A stretch of 64,000 nucleotides of DNA from assembly GCA_900542445.1 (NCBI GenBank), contig UQNN01000013.1, positions 3,511 through 67,510 on the forward strand, written 5' to 3'. This document shows positions 16,952-23,827 of the stretch, piece by piece; position 1 is the stretch's first letter, and every line of letters starts with the position of its first letter. The position numbers and the translations under genes were made by a program. This DNA comes from an uncultured Eubacteriales bacterium (GTDB lineage Bacteria; Bacillota; Clostridia; Christensenellales; Aristaeellaceae). The notes under the pieces were generated by a model. The model was given only the letters and a program-made list of their open reading frames with translations. It searched no databases and had not been told where the DNA came from.

Positions 16952-17213
16952 GATATCTGACCAGAACAATGATTTCGGCGCGGTACTGATTTGCGCCGTG
17001 AGGTACTGCATCGGTCGGCAGACCTATATGCCAGGTCTGGTGATAGATTTCATCAGACCGTTGCTGTCGAAACTGGACAGCAAGACGCTGACGGTTATGG
17101 AACGGGACATCATCGAGGCGGACAGTCTCGGAGATGAGCAGATCGACCAGCCGAGGTGGCTGTATTTCCTGAACGATATCAGAGCCGAAAAGCAGAGGAG
17201 GATAAAGCCGTGA
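16944..17213 (+). CDS. Hypothetical phage protein
   Basis: 89 residues, preceded by GGGAGGGGG. Contains DNNDFGAVLICAVRYCIGRQTYM-like phrasing (residues 6-28) that I recall from short early proteins of Firmicutes phages, with no assigned function. Its stop overlaps the GTG start of the next gene, showing operon coupling. Confidence 0.65.
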   Translation: MIKISDQNNDFGAVLICAVRYCIGRQTYMPGLVIDFIRPLLSKLDSKTLTVMERDIIEADSLGDEQIDQPRWLYFLNDIRAEKQRRIKP

Positions 17214-17590
17214 AAATCTATCATTTCTGCGCCGACAAACTGCTCTGGCGTATTTTGAAGGATGGCCTGACGATGGGCGGAGTCGTTGTTCCAGAGAAGA
17301 AAGGCTTTGTCATGTATACGGGCTGGGTGTGGCTGACCTGTGACCCCGATCCGACGCATCAAAGCTGGGCAACGCAGAACTTTGTCCAGTATAGTCGGAC
17401 GGCATGGCGGTTGACGATTGAAATTCCCGATTTGTGGCTGAAGAATATTTTTGATAGGCAGCAGCTTTCCGAAGCCGTTCCCGGCGCGGAAATTGTTTTT
17501 GATGGATATCCATATTCAGAGCAGTGGAGGGCTTTCGATGGACGGATTCCGAGAGAATGGATTAAAGCGGCGGAGAAAATGGAGGTGTAA
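17210..17590 (+). CDS. Hypothetical protein with ADP-ribosyltransferase-like N-terminus
   Basis: 126 residues; GTG 17210 follows GAGGAGGATAAA. It opens KIYHFCADKLLWRILKDGL, similar to the His-containing first strand and helix of ART-fold proteins (KptA, DarT and relatives: Y-H-x-x ... I-L-x-x-G-L), then VWLTCD and WRLTIEIP. No complete catalytic signature can be confirmed by eye. A macro-domain gene lies 540 nt downstream. It could equally be an unrelated small phage protein. Confidence 0.45.
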   Translation: MKIYHFCADKLLWRILKDGLTMGGVVVPEKKGFVMYTGWVWLTCDPDPTHQSWATQNFVQYSRTAWRLTIEIPDLWLKNIFDRQQLSEAVPGAEIVFDGYPYSEQWRAFDGRIPREWIKAAEKMEV

Positions 17591-17591
17591 G

Positions 17592-17915
17592 GTGAGGCGG
17601 ATTGACTGGGGATTCATCGGCGTAATGGTCTTTTTTGCGGTGCTCATGTGCCTGATTGCCCTTGGCATTGTCGGTTTTGTTGAAAATGAACGCAATTCGA
17701 TTCAGTGCGGAATTGTGGTGGATAAGGGCTATACAGCAGCCTATTCATCATATCGCTATGATGCGGATACGGGCAGGTCGAGCAGCACCAGCCACGGGCC
17801 ACAGTACCGAATTTGCATTGAGGGAGAAAAGAACGGTGAAATCGTACAATATTGGTTCAGCGCAACGGAAGAAGAATATGCAAGAAGCCGCATCGGCGAG
17901 TTTTTTGCGCGATGA
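17592..17915 (+). CDS. Single-pass membrane protein
   Basis: 107 residues from GTG 17592, which follows TGGAGGTGTAAG. One transmembrane helix (about residues 6-28, GVMVFFAVLMCLIALGIVGFV) precedes a soluble, mostly beta-strand domain (IVVDKGYTAAYSSYRY and EGEKNGEIVQYWFSA). The topology would put that domain outside the membrane. Function unknown. Confidence 0.6.
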   Translation: MRRIDWGFIGVMVFFAVLMCLIALGIVGFVENERNSIQCGIVVDKGYTAAYSSYRYDADTGRSSSTSHGPQYRICIEGEKNGEIVQYWFSATEEEYARSRIGEFFAR

Positions 17916-17930
17916 AGGGAGTAAACGAAA

Positions 17931-18023
17931 ATGAAGATTCTGGGCAAGCTGTTTCGTAAAAAGAAAACGGGATACCTGACGATGAGCAATAAACCGACGA
18001 AGAAAAGAAAGAAAGCGCGCTGA
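17931..18023 (+). CDS. Very small basic peptide
   Basis: 30 residues, strongly basic (KLFRKKK near the start, KKRKKAR at the end), after AAGGGAGTAAACGAAA. It may be a real small phage peptide or a by-product of the spacer. Confidence 0.35.
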   Translation: MKILGKLFRKKKTGYLTMSNKPTKKRKKAR

Positions 18024-18038
18024 TGGTCCGGAAGCCCA

Positions 18039-18134
18039 TTGGATTATTGCAGTACGTTGTTTGCGGTGTTTTTGGCCATATCTGTCATCAAGAATCGACG
18101 AAAGCAAAGTGTGAGAAAGGAAAAAGACGCATGA
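18039..18134 (+). CDS. Possible 31-residue membrane peptide (TTG start)
   Basis: A TTG-initiated frame encodes a hydrophobic stretch (TLFAVFLAISVI) and a basic tail, with its TGA overlapping the ATG of the macro-domain gene. The overlap favours a real gene; the ribosome site is weak. Confidence 0.3.
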   Translation: MDYCSTLFAVFLAISVIKNRRKQSVRKEKDA

Positions 18135-18793
18135 AGATCATCTTTTTTCATCCCAATCAGGATGTGTGCGAGTTCATTTCTAATGCCGTGAAGCGGGAAA
18201 AGACTATGCAGGCCGTATGCGGCAAGCTGGAAGATTTGGCGCAGCAGGGGAAAGTCACGGGCAGGGATGTTGTCGTGACTTCGGGCAACAGCTTTGGGCT
18301 GATGGACGGCGGCGTTGATTTGGCTGTTGCGCAGACGTGGCCGGGCATCGAAGGACGCATCCAGACGAGGATTGCCCAGCTGTATGGGCCGGAAATGCCC
18401 ATCGGGACGGCACTTCGGGCGAAAGTTGCAAATTCCCCCAATGTCATCTACGCGCCGACCATGCAGATTCCGATGGAGATTGTCGGCACAGATTATGTCT
18501 ATCAGGCGGCACGCGCGGCCGTCTTGACGGTGAAAAACGAGCTGAGCATGACAGCCGACGTAGCAGTGTTTATGCCGCTGATGGGAACTGGGGCAGGCGG
18601 AATGACGGTTGATTCGGCGCTGTACCAGATGCTTTATGGTATTCGGGACGGGTTACGGGAATGGAAACAGGGCGATATGACATGGATGCATGCCTATGAT
18701 ATGCACACGCGCTGGCATAACATGTGCGGCATTCCGGAAGATCACCCCGCAGATGAGCCGCAGCAGGAGGGGGGAGCCGTGCCAGATGAGTGA
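18131..18793 (+). CDS. Macro-domain protein (ADP-ribose binding/processing)
   Basis: 220 residues from ATG 18131 (AAAGGAAA upstream). Typical macro-domain signatures are visible: VVVTSGNSFGLMDGGVDLAV (loop 1 binding the distal ribose), VIYAPTM, and PLMGTGAGGM (phosphate-binding loop 2). Macro domains bind or remove ADP-ribose. In a phage this could reverse host ADP-ribosylation or degrade NAD-derived signals, or partner with the ART-like gene upstream. The last 25 residues are an acidic tail. Confidence 0.8.
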   Translation: MKIIFFHPNQDVCEFISNAVKREKTMQAVCGKLEDLAQQGKVTGRDVVVTSGNSFGLMDGGVDLAVAQTWPGIEGRIQTRIAQLYGPEMPIGTALRAKVANSPNVIYAPTMQIPMEIVGTDYVYQAARAAVLTVKNELSMTADVAVFMPLMGTGAGGMTVDSALYQMLYGIRDGLREWKQGDMTWMHAYDMHTRWHNMCGIPEDHPADEPQQEGGAVPDE

Positions 18794-19193
18794 TTCTAAA
18801 ATTCACGAGTTCATTCACGGGACGGCATCGCTGGATGGCGGAACGGTAAGTCGGACGCGCTGTAAGTGCTGGCAGTGTGGGAAACCGTTTTATAAAACAC
18901 CGCAGCATGCTTATAAACTGTCTATGAAAGCCAAAGGGAAAGCTGATGGATATGTGTATTTCTGTTCATATTCCTGCATGAGAGTCACGCAGAGGGCACT
19001 TGAAGAAGAAAAACGTCGGCGTGATGAGGAGATAGATCAGATATGCCATACGAATAGAAAGAAACGGGGGAAAAAGAAGAATGAACAAAGTATTTCTGAT
19101 AGGCAACCTGACGAGAGACCCGGAGCTGAAAAGTACGAGCGCAGGTACGCCCGTTTGCAACTTTACCGTCGCGGTGAATCGACGGTTTCGTAA
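18786..19193 (+). CDS. Zinc-ribbon protein overlapping ssb
   Basis: 135 residues starting inside the macro gene's end. Cysteines KCWQCGKPF and YFCSYSCMR match those of the 16074-16676 protein, so the two are paralogues. The C-terminal 37 residues are encoded over the start of ssb in another frame (113-nt overlap), and look like basic, disordered sequence. The overlap is long for this prophage; a frameshift that extended an originally shorter protein is possible. Confidence 0.6.
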   Translation: MSDSKIHEFIHGTASLDGGTVSRTRCKCWQCGKPFYKTPQHAYKLSMKAKGKADGYVYFCSYSCMRVTQRALEEEKRRRDEEIDQICHTNRKKRGKKKNEQSISDRQPDERPGAEKYERRYARLQLYRRGESTVS

Positions 19194-19557
19194 TTCTCAA
19201 ACTGGGCAGCAAGAGACGGATTTTTTGAACGTCGTCGCATGGCGGCAGCTTGCCGAGCTTTGCAGCCGCTATCTGTCCAAGGGAAGAAAAGTTGCAGTGA
19301 CGGGTTCGATTCAAACGCGTACTTATGAGGCCAAAGACGGCACGAAGCGGACAGCGTGGGATATTGTCGCGGAGGAAGTTGAATTTTTGACACCACAGGC
19401 GCAGAAGGGCAGCGACAGTTTCGGTGCGCCGCCGAGCGCTCCACAGGACGGCTACATCGAGGCGGCCAGCAAGGGCGGCAGGACGGATAATACCCCGCAG
19501 CATCATGACGACTACGGCGGATTCACCGAGGTGGACGACGACCAACTGCCGTTTTAA
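19081..19557 (+). CDS. ssb: Single-stranded DNA-binding protein
   Basis: 158 residues. OB-fold opening MNKVFLIGNLTRDPELK, then VCNFTVAVNRRF, DFLNVVAWRQLAE and KVAVTGSIQTRTYE; a Gly/Gln-rich linker; and the acidic tip DDDQLPF that recruits partner proteins. It protects ssDNA in phage replication and recombination, and is encoded apart from the main replication genes. Confidence 0.95.
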   Translation: MNKVFLIGNLTRDPELKSTSAGTPVCNFTVAVNRRFRNSQTGQQETDFLNVVAWRQLAELCSRYLSKGRKVAVTGSIQTRTYEAKDGTKRTAWDIVAEEVEFLTPQAQKGSDSFGAPPSAPQDGYIEAASKGGRTDNTPQHHDDYGGFTEVDDDQLPF

Positions 19558-19585
19558 GCGATAGCGTGGGGAAACGGAGGAAAGC

Positions 19586-19846
19586 ATGCTGGAGATAGTG
19601 AAACTGATGGTGCTGGCGAGCGTGGCTTTTGCACTCGGCGCGGCGGCAATGTGGCAAGCAGTCTGGCAGGCGGCGGACAGAAAGGCAAAAGCTGCCATTG
19701 AATTGGCAGAAACGGCAAATCGGGCGATAAGTGAGACGATGCAGCTTAGAAAGATGGTTCTTGACCGTGCATTGCTGCTGGGAATAATGACGGAGGAGGA
19801 GCGGAAAGCGTATGACAAAGGCAAAACTGATGACTTATCTGTATGA
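19586..19846 (+). CDS. Small membrane-anchored helical protein
   Basis: 86 residues. An N-terminal transmembrane segment (about residues 5-25, VKLMVLASVAFALGAAAMWQA) leads into a long amphipathic helix. ACGGAGGAAAGC precedes the ATG. It overlaps the ArpU-like regulator gene by 35 nt. Function unknown. Confidence 0.6.
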   Translation: MLEIVKLMVLASVAFALGAAAMWQAVWQAADRKAKAAIELAETANRAISETMQLRKMVLDRALLLGIMTEEERKAYDKGKTDDLSV

Positions 19847-20315
19847 CTACCGCAAAATGTGTACGCGGATGGATGTGCTTGCATATCGCATTCGCCGAGC
19901 AGAAGCGAGTCTGGACAGAGGGTCAGATTTTATTGCAGGGACGCAGCTTGGTTCTCCCCAAATTACAGATATGCCCGTGGCGCACGGATCACCGACCAGC
20001 CCAACGGAGCGGACGGCTATGGTGCTGATGAATGATTTGCCAATGGCCGACATAGATAGTCTCCAAGCTGATGTGCGCGAATTGGAAAGCCTCAAAGCCA
20101 GAAAAAACATGCTTGATATCCTCCTCTCCGCGCTGATGGAACGTGAGCGGTTTGTTATTATGGCGCATCTGGTCAGCGGGTTGCGCTGGCGGGAAACGGT
20201 GAAACGATACTCGGATGAATACGGGGACTGGATGACCGAGGGGGCGCTCAAGTATGTGATGCGCCAAGGGTTGGAGCGCATGGTCGAGGTGTCGCAACAG
20301 ATGAATGAGGCATAA
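19812..20315 (+). CDS. ArpU/RinA-type late transcription regulator
   Basis: 167 residues. The C-terminal third resembles a sigma-70 region-4 HTH (ERERFVIMAHLVSGLRWRETVKRY, then GALKYVMRQGLERM), preceded by a coiled-coil pairing region (LQADVRELESLKARK). This is the layout of ArpU/RinA/LrpR-type regulators that switch on phage late genes. Its position at the end of the early block and 2.5 kb before the likely late promoter (22780-22808) fits that role. Confidence 0.65.
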   Translation: MTKAKLMTYLYDYRKMCTRMDVLAYRIRRAEASLDRGSDFIAGTQLGSPQITDMPVAHGSPTSPTERTAMVLMNDLPMADIDSLQADVRELESLKARKNMLDILLSALMERERFVIMAHLVSGLRWRETVKRYSDEYGDWMTEGALKYVMRQGLERMVEVSQQMNEA

Positions 20316-20318
20316 AGA

Positions 20319-20346
20319 AAAGGCGTCGATTTCGACGCCTTTATTT
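20319..20346. terminator. Bidirectional intrinsic terminator
   Basis: AAAGGCGTCGA (20319-20329) and TCGACGCCTTT (20332-20342) form an 11-bp perfect stem, followed by TATTTTG on the plus strand and by an A-rich/T-rich flank on the minus strand. It separates the convergent ArpU-like gene and small XRE gene. Confidence 0.85.
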
Positions 20347-20574
20347 TGTTTCATGGGGAAATTCGGAAGTCGAAGAACCGGGAATGTATTCCATGATGTC
20401 GCCCGGTTGACAATGCAAATACTCGCATATTCTGGCCAGAACCTTTGGAGTTAGGCCAACGCCTTTTCCCATCGCAGCGATTGTAGTCGGGGATAAACCA
20501 ACGGCAGTACGGAACTGCTCTTTTGTCATGCCTAGATCGAGCAGTTTATGCCACAACTTTTTGAAAGAAAACAT
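20341..20574 (-). CDS. Small XRE/YozG-like repressor (second switch)
   Basis: 77 residues, read opposite to the surrounding early genes. The sequence EQFRTAVGLSPTTIAAMGKG then LARICEYLHCQPGDIMEYI is the YozG-type compact HTH. AGGAGG precedes the ATG. A minus-strand promoter TTTACA-18 bp-TATAAT lies at 20595-20624. Divergent from the 20734 gene across a region with a long inverted repeat, it probably represses that promoter and its own. Confidence 0.8.
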   Translation of the reverse strand: MFSFKKLWHKLLDLGMTKEQFRTAVGLSPTTIAAMGKGVGLTPKVLARICEYLHCQPGDIMEYIPGSSTSEFPHETK

Positions 20575-20632
20575 AGTATACCTCCTTGCCCTCTATTATA
20601 GCGCGGCTATCTATAAGCTGTAAATAGAAATC

Positions 20633-20716
20633 TACAACAAAATAAAGAAAAAATATAAAAAACATATTGACTTATTCTACAATGTGATGTAGAATAAGTA
20701 CAACAAATTAAAGAAA
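20633..20716. repeat. Pair of 18-bp direct repeats flanking the second switch
   Basis: TACAACAAAATAAAGAAA (20633-20650) and TACAACAAATTAAAGAAA (20699-20716) differ at one base and lie 66 bp apart, on either side of the promoter-operator. They may be extra repressor sites. Confidence 0.55.
20667..20699 (+). promoter_or_regulatory. Promoter with overlapping 11-bp inverted-repeat operator
   Basis: TTGACT (20667-20672), 17 bp, TAGAAT (20690-20695). The exact inverted repeat ACTTATTCTAC (20670-20680) / GTAGAATAAGT (20689-20699) with an 8-bp centre spans both promoter boxes, so a dimer bound there would block RNA polymerase. Confidence 0.8.
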
Positions 20717-20733
20717 CGAGAGGAAAATGAAGT

Positions 20734-21015
20734 ATGAAAAAGCAGTGGATTGATTTCCCGAAGAGTATCTGCATGGAGAGCTTCAGCACACGCCTCAGAC
20801 CTTGCTATGACTGCATGATGCGGTTCGGAGACCGAGTTCTGATTGCGCAGATGAACTGGCAAGGAGGAACGGAAGCTGCTGTCTATGGCTTCGTTGATGA
20901 CCCGGGGGAGTGGTTCTCAGCGGATGAGTGCCGACTGGAACTTTTGAAGGTCGCCAAGCAAACCTTTGTGGATGCAGGGCACGCAATCGAGTGGTGCATC
21001 AAGAACGCGCATTGA
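20734..21015 (+). CDS. Hypothetical protein under the second switch
   Basis: 93 residues, AGAGGAAAATGAAGT upstream of the ATG. Five cysteines are scattered and no motif is recognised. It is the first gene behind the operator-controlled promoter, so it is regulated by the divergent XRE protein. Function unknown. Confidence 0.6.
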   Translation: MKKQWIDFPKSICMESFSTRLRPCYDCMMRFGDRVLIAQMNWQGGTEAAVYGFVDDPGEWFSADECRLELLKVAKQTFVDAGHAIEWCIKNAH

Positions 21016-21033
21016 GAAAGTGAGGAAAAAACG

Positions 21034-21258
21034 ATGAATGAACCGAAGCGCGGAGAAATCAGAAAGGCAGAGAGGCTTGCTTGCAAGTTGACGGGTAAAA
21101 TGGACTGCCGTGTGACCGGCTATTACACGGAAGGGGCAAACGGAGATTTCCAGACCTTCCAATGCGAGATTTGTTCCAACGATATGGAAGATCGCGAGGA
21201 TGATATCTACATTGAAGCGTATCTGCCTGATCGCCGCAGAAGCTATGTACACGCCTGA
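21034..21258 (+). CDS. Hypothetical protein under the second switch
   Basis: 74 residues, with GAGGAAAAAACG upstream. Contains CEICSND, but only three cysteines overall, so a zinc site is uncertain. Acidic in the centre. Likely co-transcribed with the 20734 gene and followed by a strong hairpin. Function unknown. Confidence 0.55.
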   Translation: MNEPKRGEIRKAERLACKLTGKMDCRVTGYYTEGANGDFQTFQCEICSNDMEDREDDIYIEAYLPDRRRSYVHA

Positions 21259-21272
21259 CAGTTGAGGTTTTC

Positions 21273-21297
21273 AGAACGCCCGGATGCTGGGCGTTCT
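21273..21297. other. Perfect 9-bp stem hairpin
   Basis: AGAACGCCC (21273-21281) and GGGCGTTCT (21289-21297) with a GGATGCT loop. No T-tract follows on the plus strand; probably a stability or weak termination element. Confidence 0.5.
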
Positions 21298-21344
21298 ACA
21301 AAGCCCCAAAGGCTGATGAAATGACCAACAGGAGGAAATGCAAA

Positions 21345-22424
21345 ATGAAAAATGGACGATCGCTTATGGAACTGGCGCAGGAGTTGGAGCGCCAGAGAAA
21401 CGCGAAGCGGGATTATCTGCTGGACACTCGTAACTTGGAGATGGGATTCGTCGAAGCCGGGGCGTATCAAATGATGATGCGCAATGACAGCAAGAACGTC
21501 AGTACGCTGTTGGGTGTTGGAGAAATTGCCCATCGTCAGATCGGTTCGGCGCTTGGCATCCCTGCTAAATATTATGATAAGATGCGCGCAGAGAATCCCG
21601 AACTGCTGGCGCAGAACGTGAACAGCTGGTTCACGATGACCCCGCAAAAGCGAATGGTGCGCACGTTGGACGGCAATGCGAGGGCGTTCCTCTCCGAAAG
21701 GTATCGGCGAATCGACAACGCCGAAATTGCCGAAGCTGTGCTTCCGGTTCTTGCCGAAATGCCAGACGTGAGGATTGAAAGCTGTGAGATTACTGAAAGC
21801 AAGATGTATCTCAAGGCGGTAAATCCGCGGCTGACGGCGGAGGTTGTCCCCGGTGACATCGTGCAATCGGGCATCCTCATCACCAATTCCGAGGTCGGCA
21901 TGGGCAGTATGTCTATCCAGCCGCTGGTATATCGCCTTGTTTGCACGAATGGCATGGTGGTCAACGATGCCAGAACGCGCAAATATCATGTTGGGCGCGG
22001 AAACGAAGCAGGGGAGGATTACACCCTGTACAGTAGCGAAACGCTGGCAGCCGATGACCGCGCGTTGCTACTCAAGGTAAGAGATACCGTTCGAGCGGTG
22101 GTAGACCAGACCCGTTTTGAACGGGTGGTTGAAATGATGCGAGAGGCGAAAGAAGCCAAAATCACCAGCACAGATATTCCGCAGATGGTGGAGCTGGCGG
22201 CCGCAGATTACGGCTTAAATAAAGCGGAGGGAAGTGGTGTGCTGGATCATCTGATTCGCGGCGGAGATCTGTCCTTGTATGGCTTATCCAATGCCATTAC
22301 ACGAGCGGCACAGGACGTAGAAAGCTATGACCGCTCGACGGAGATGGAGAGCATCGGCTATACGGTGCTGGGAATGAGCGGGAGAGATTGGCAGCGTCTC
22401 AATGCGGCAGTAGTAGCCGCCTGA
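21345..22424 (+). CDS. DUF932 phage/plasmid-like protein
   Basis: 359 residues from ATG 21345, which follows AGGAGGAAATGC; an upstream in-frame ATG at 21321 is less likely. The central part (HRQIGSALGIPAKYYDKM, RAFLSERYRRIDN, ESKMYLKAV, then VYRLVCTNGMV) is the DUF932 pattern found in phages and plasmids. Its activity is unestablished; DUF932 genes commonly sit with ssDNA metabolism or anti-defence genes. It is the last large gene before the late-control region. Confidence 0.8.
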   Translation: MKNGRSLMELAQELERQRNAKRDYLLDTRNLEMGFVEAGAYQMMMRNDSKNVSTLLGVGEIAHRQIGSALGIPAKYYDKMRAENPELLAQNVNSWFTMTPQKRMVRTLDGNARAFLSERYRRIDNAEIAEAVLPVLAEMPDVRIESCEITESKMYLKAVNPRLTAEVVPGDIVQSGILITNSEVGMGSMSIQPLVYRLVCTNGMVVNDARTRKYHVGRGNEAGEDYTLYSSETLAADDRALLLKVRDTVRAVVDQTRFERVVEMMREAKEAKITSTDIPQMVELAAADYGLNKAEGSGVLDHLIRGGDLSLYGLSNAITRAAQDVESYDRSTEMESIGYTVLGMSGRDWQRLNAAVVAA

Positions 22425-22476
22425 TCAACAAAAAGCAGGCTGACCTAGCGGCCGGACGGGGAGACGGGAGAAAATT

Positions 22477-22755
22477 ATGAAAAAACCGAAACTTTGCGTT
22501 GAGCCTGAAGAAACGCAGGATGAATACTGTATGACGGATGCGGATTTGGGTAACCTGACCAATCTGCTTCAGCAGGCCAATGATATCTGTGACTACTATC
22601 AGGATATGATACAGAATCGGTTGGGGCTGCTCTGTGTGGCCAACATGGAGGCGCACGATGAACTGATTGCACAGGTAGAGAGCTTCCGAGATACGGTGTT
22701 CGGTATGAGGAGGATTCAGAAATCGGAGGAAAGTGCGCCAAGTGCCGGAATTTGA
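22477..22755 (+). CDS. Hypothetical phage protein
   Basis: 92 residues, acidic N-terminus and predicted helical (LGNLTNLLQQANDICDYYQD). No known motif. It is the last early gene; the late promoter follows 25 nt after its stop. Confidence 0.6.
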   Translation: MKKPKLCVEPEETQDEYCMTDADLGNLTNLLQQANDICDYYQDMIQNRLGLLCVANMEAHDELIAQVESFRDTVFGMRRIQKSEESAPSAGI

Positions 22756-22779
22756 CCGTTTTTTATCTGGGTTTTGACC

Positions 22780-22808
22780 GTGACAGGCTATTTTACGCGT
22801 GCTATAAT
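22780..22808 (+). promoter_or_regulatory. Candidate late promoter
   Basis: GTGACA (22780-22785), 17-bp spacer, TATAAT (22803-22808). It sits between the early genes and the packaging/morphogenesis genes, and is followed about 20 nt after the predicted start point by an intrinsic terminator, as in antitermination-controlled late operons. Confidence 0.7.
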
Positions 22809-22832
22809 TATTGTGTCAAAAGTGAACAGCAG

Positions 22833-22867
22833 AGAGCCGACGGGCGAAAACCCGGACGGCTCTTTTT
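22833..22867 (+). terminator. Leader terminator just after the late promoter
   Basis: AGAGCCG (22833-22839) pairs with CGGCTCT (22857-22863), with CGGG/CCCG inside, then TTTTT. A transcript from the promoter above would end after about 50 nt unless antitermination occurs. Confidence 0.8.
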
Positions 22868-22890
22868 GTACCCTGCTGATGGAGGCGTTT

Positions 22891-23079
22891 ATGAGAAAAA
22901 GCGAGGTCAAAGCGCCGTATCGCTGCTTGAGCTGCGTTTATCTCAGCACATCCAGCGGCAAGGCTTACTGCCCATTTGCGGCGTGCTTGAAACGCCGTGA
23001 TGAAAAACCCAAGGACGACAGAGGAAAAGAGCATGGCAGAAATCAAGTGGGCAGAATCGGCACATCATCTGCCGATTGA
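22891..23079 (+). CDS. Small zinc-finger-like late leader gene
   Basis: 62 residues from ATG 22891, after ATGGAGGCG. CLSCVYLSTSSGKAYCPFAAC contains four cysteines in a zinc-ribbon-like spacing. It is the first gene after the leader terminator and overlaps the ParB-like gene by 47 nt. Function unknown; a regulatory role is possible. Confidence 0.6.
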   Translation: MRKSEVKAPYRCLSCVYLSTSSGKAYCPFAACLKRRDEKPKDDRGKEHGRNQVGRIGTSSAD

Positions 23080-23827
23080 GGCTTTCAGCCCGAATCCCAA
23101 GAATCCGAAAAAGCACACGAAAAAGCAGCTTGAGCATATCCGAAACTCCATTCTGCATTTTGGATTCCTTGACCCTATCGGAGTATGGGGCAAAGAACAC
23201 GTTGTGGTGGAAGGGCATGGACGGCTGGAAGCACTGAAACAGCTTGTGCAGGATGGGAAAATCAGGATTCCGGCGGAAGGCGTTCCGTGCATCATGCTTG
23301 ACCATCTTTCCAAGCGTGACCGAGATGCTTATATGCTTGAGCATAATCAGAGCACGATGGAAACACCGTGGGATGACGACCTGCTGGATGATGTGCTGGG
23401 CGACATCGCGGATGAGGGGCTGGACATGGAGCAGTTCGGCTTTGAGCTGCCCGGCGAAGAAGGTGGGGAGGACGGCAAATATACCAGCAGCATCAACATC
23501 CCGCAGTACGAGGTCAGGGGCGAAATGCCCAACTTTGCGGATATGCTGGACAGCGGCAGAACGGATGAGCTGATTCGAGAGATTGAGGCTTCCGGCGTAA
23601 CGCAGGACGAGAAGGATTTTCTCGTGCAGGCGGCGAGGCGGCATAATGTTTTTAATTATCGAGCCATTGCCGAGTATTACGCACAGGCAACGCCGGAAAT
23701 GCAGCGGCTCATGGAACACTCGGCGCTGGTCATCATCGACGTGGATGATGCCATTGCGCAGGGGTATGCCAAGCTGCACGGAACGATTCGGGACATGATC
23801 GGGGAGGACGGCGGCGATGCGGAATGA
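23033..23827 (+). CDS. ParB/Srx-domain protein
   Basis: 264 residues; ATG 23033 has GAGGAAAAG upstream. The ParB/sulfiredoxin core is evident: LPIEAFSPNPKNPKKH, LEHIRNSILHFGFLDPI, VVEGHGRLEALKQL and MLEHNQ. In phages this domain is typically linked to DNA modification or packaging genes. Here it overlaps a TAGT-like glycosyltransferase gene by 11 nt, immediately upstream of terminase. The N-terminal domain may act as a nuclease or nucleotide-processing module; which is unknown. Confidence 0.85.
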   Translation: MAEIKWAESAHHLPIEAFSPNPKNPKKHTKKQLEHIRNSILHFGFLDPIGVWGKEHVVVEGHGRLEALKQLVQDGKIRIPAEGVPCIMLDHLSKRDRDAYMLEHNQSTMETPWDDDLLDDVLGDIADEGLDMEQFGFELPGEEGGEDGKYTSSINIPQYEVRGEMPNFADMLDSGRTDELIREIEASGVTQDEKDFLVQAARRHNVFNYRAIAEYYAQATPEMQRLMEHSALVIIDVDDAIAQGYAKLHGTIRDMIGEDGGDAE

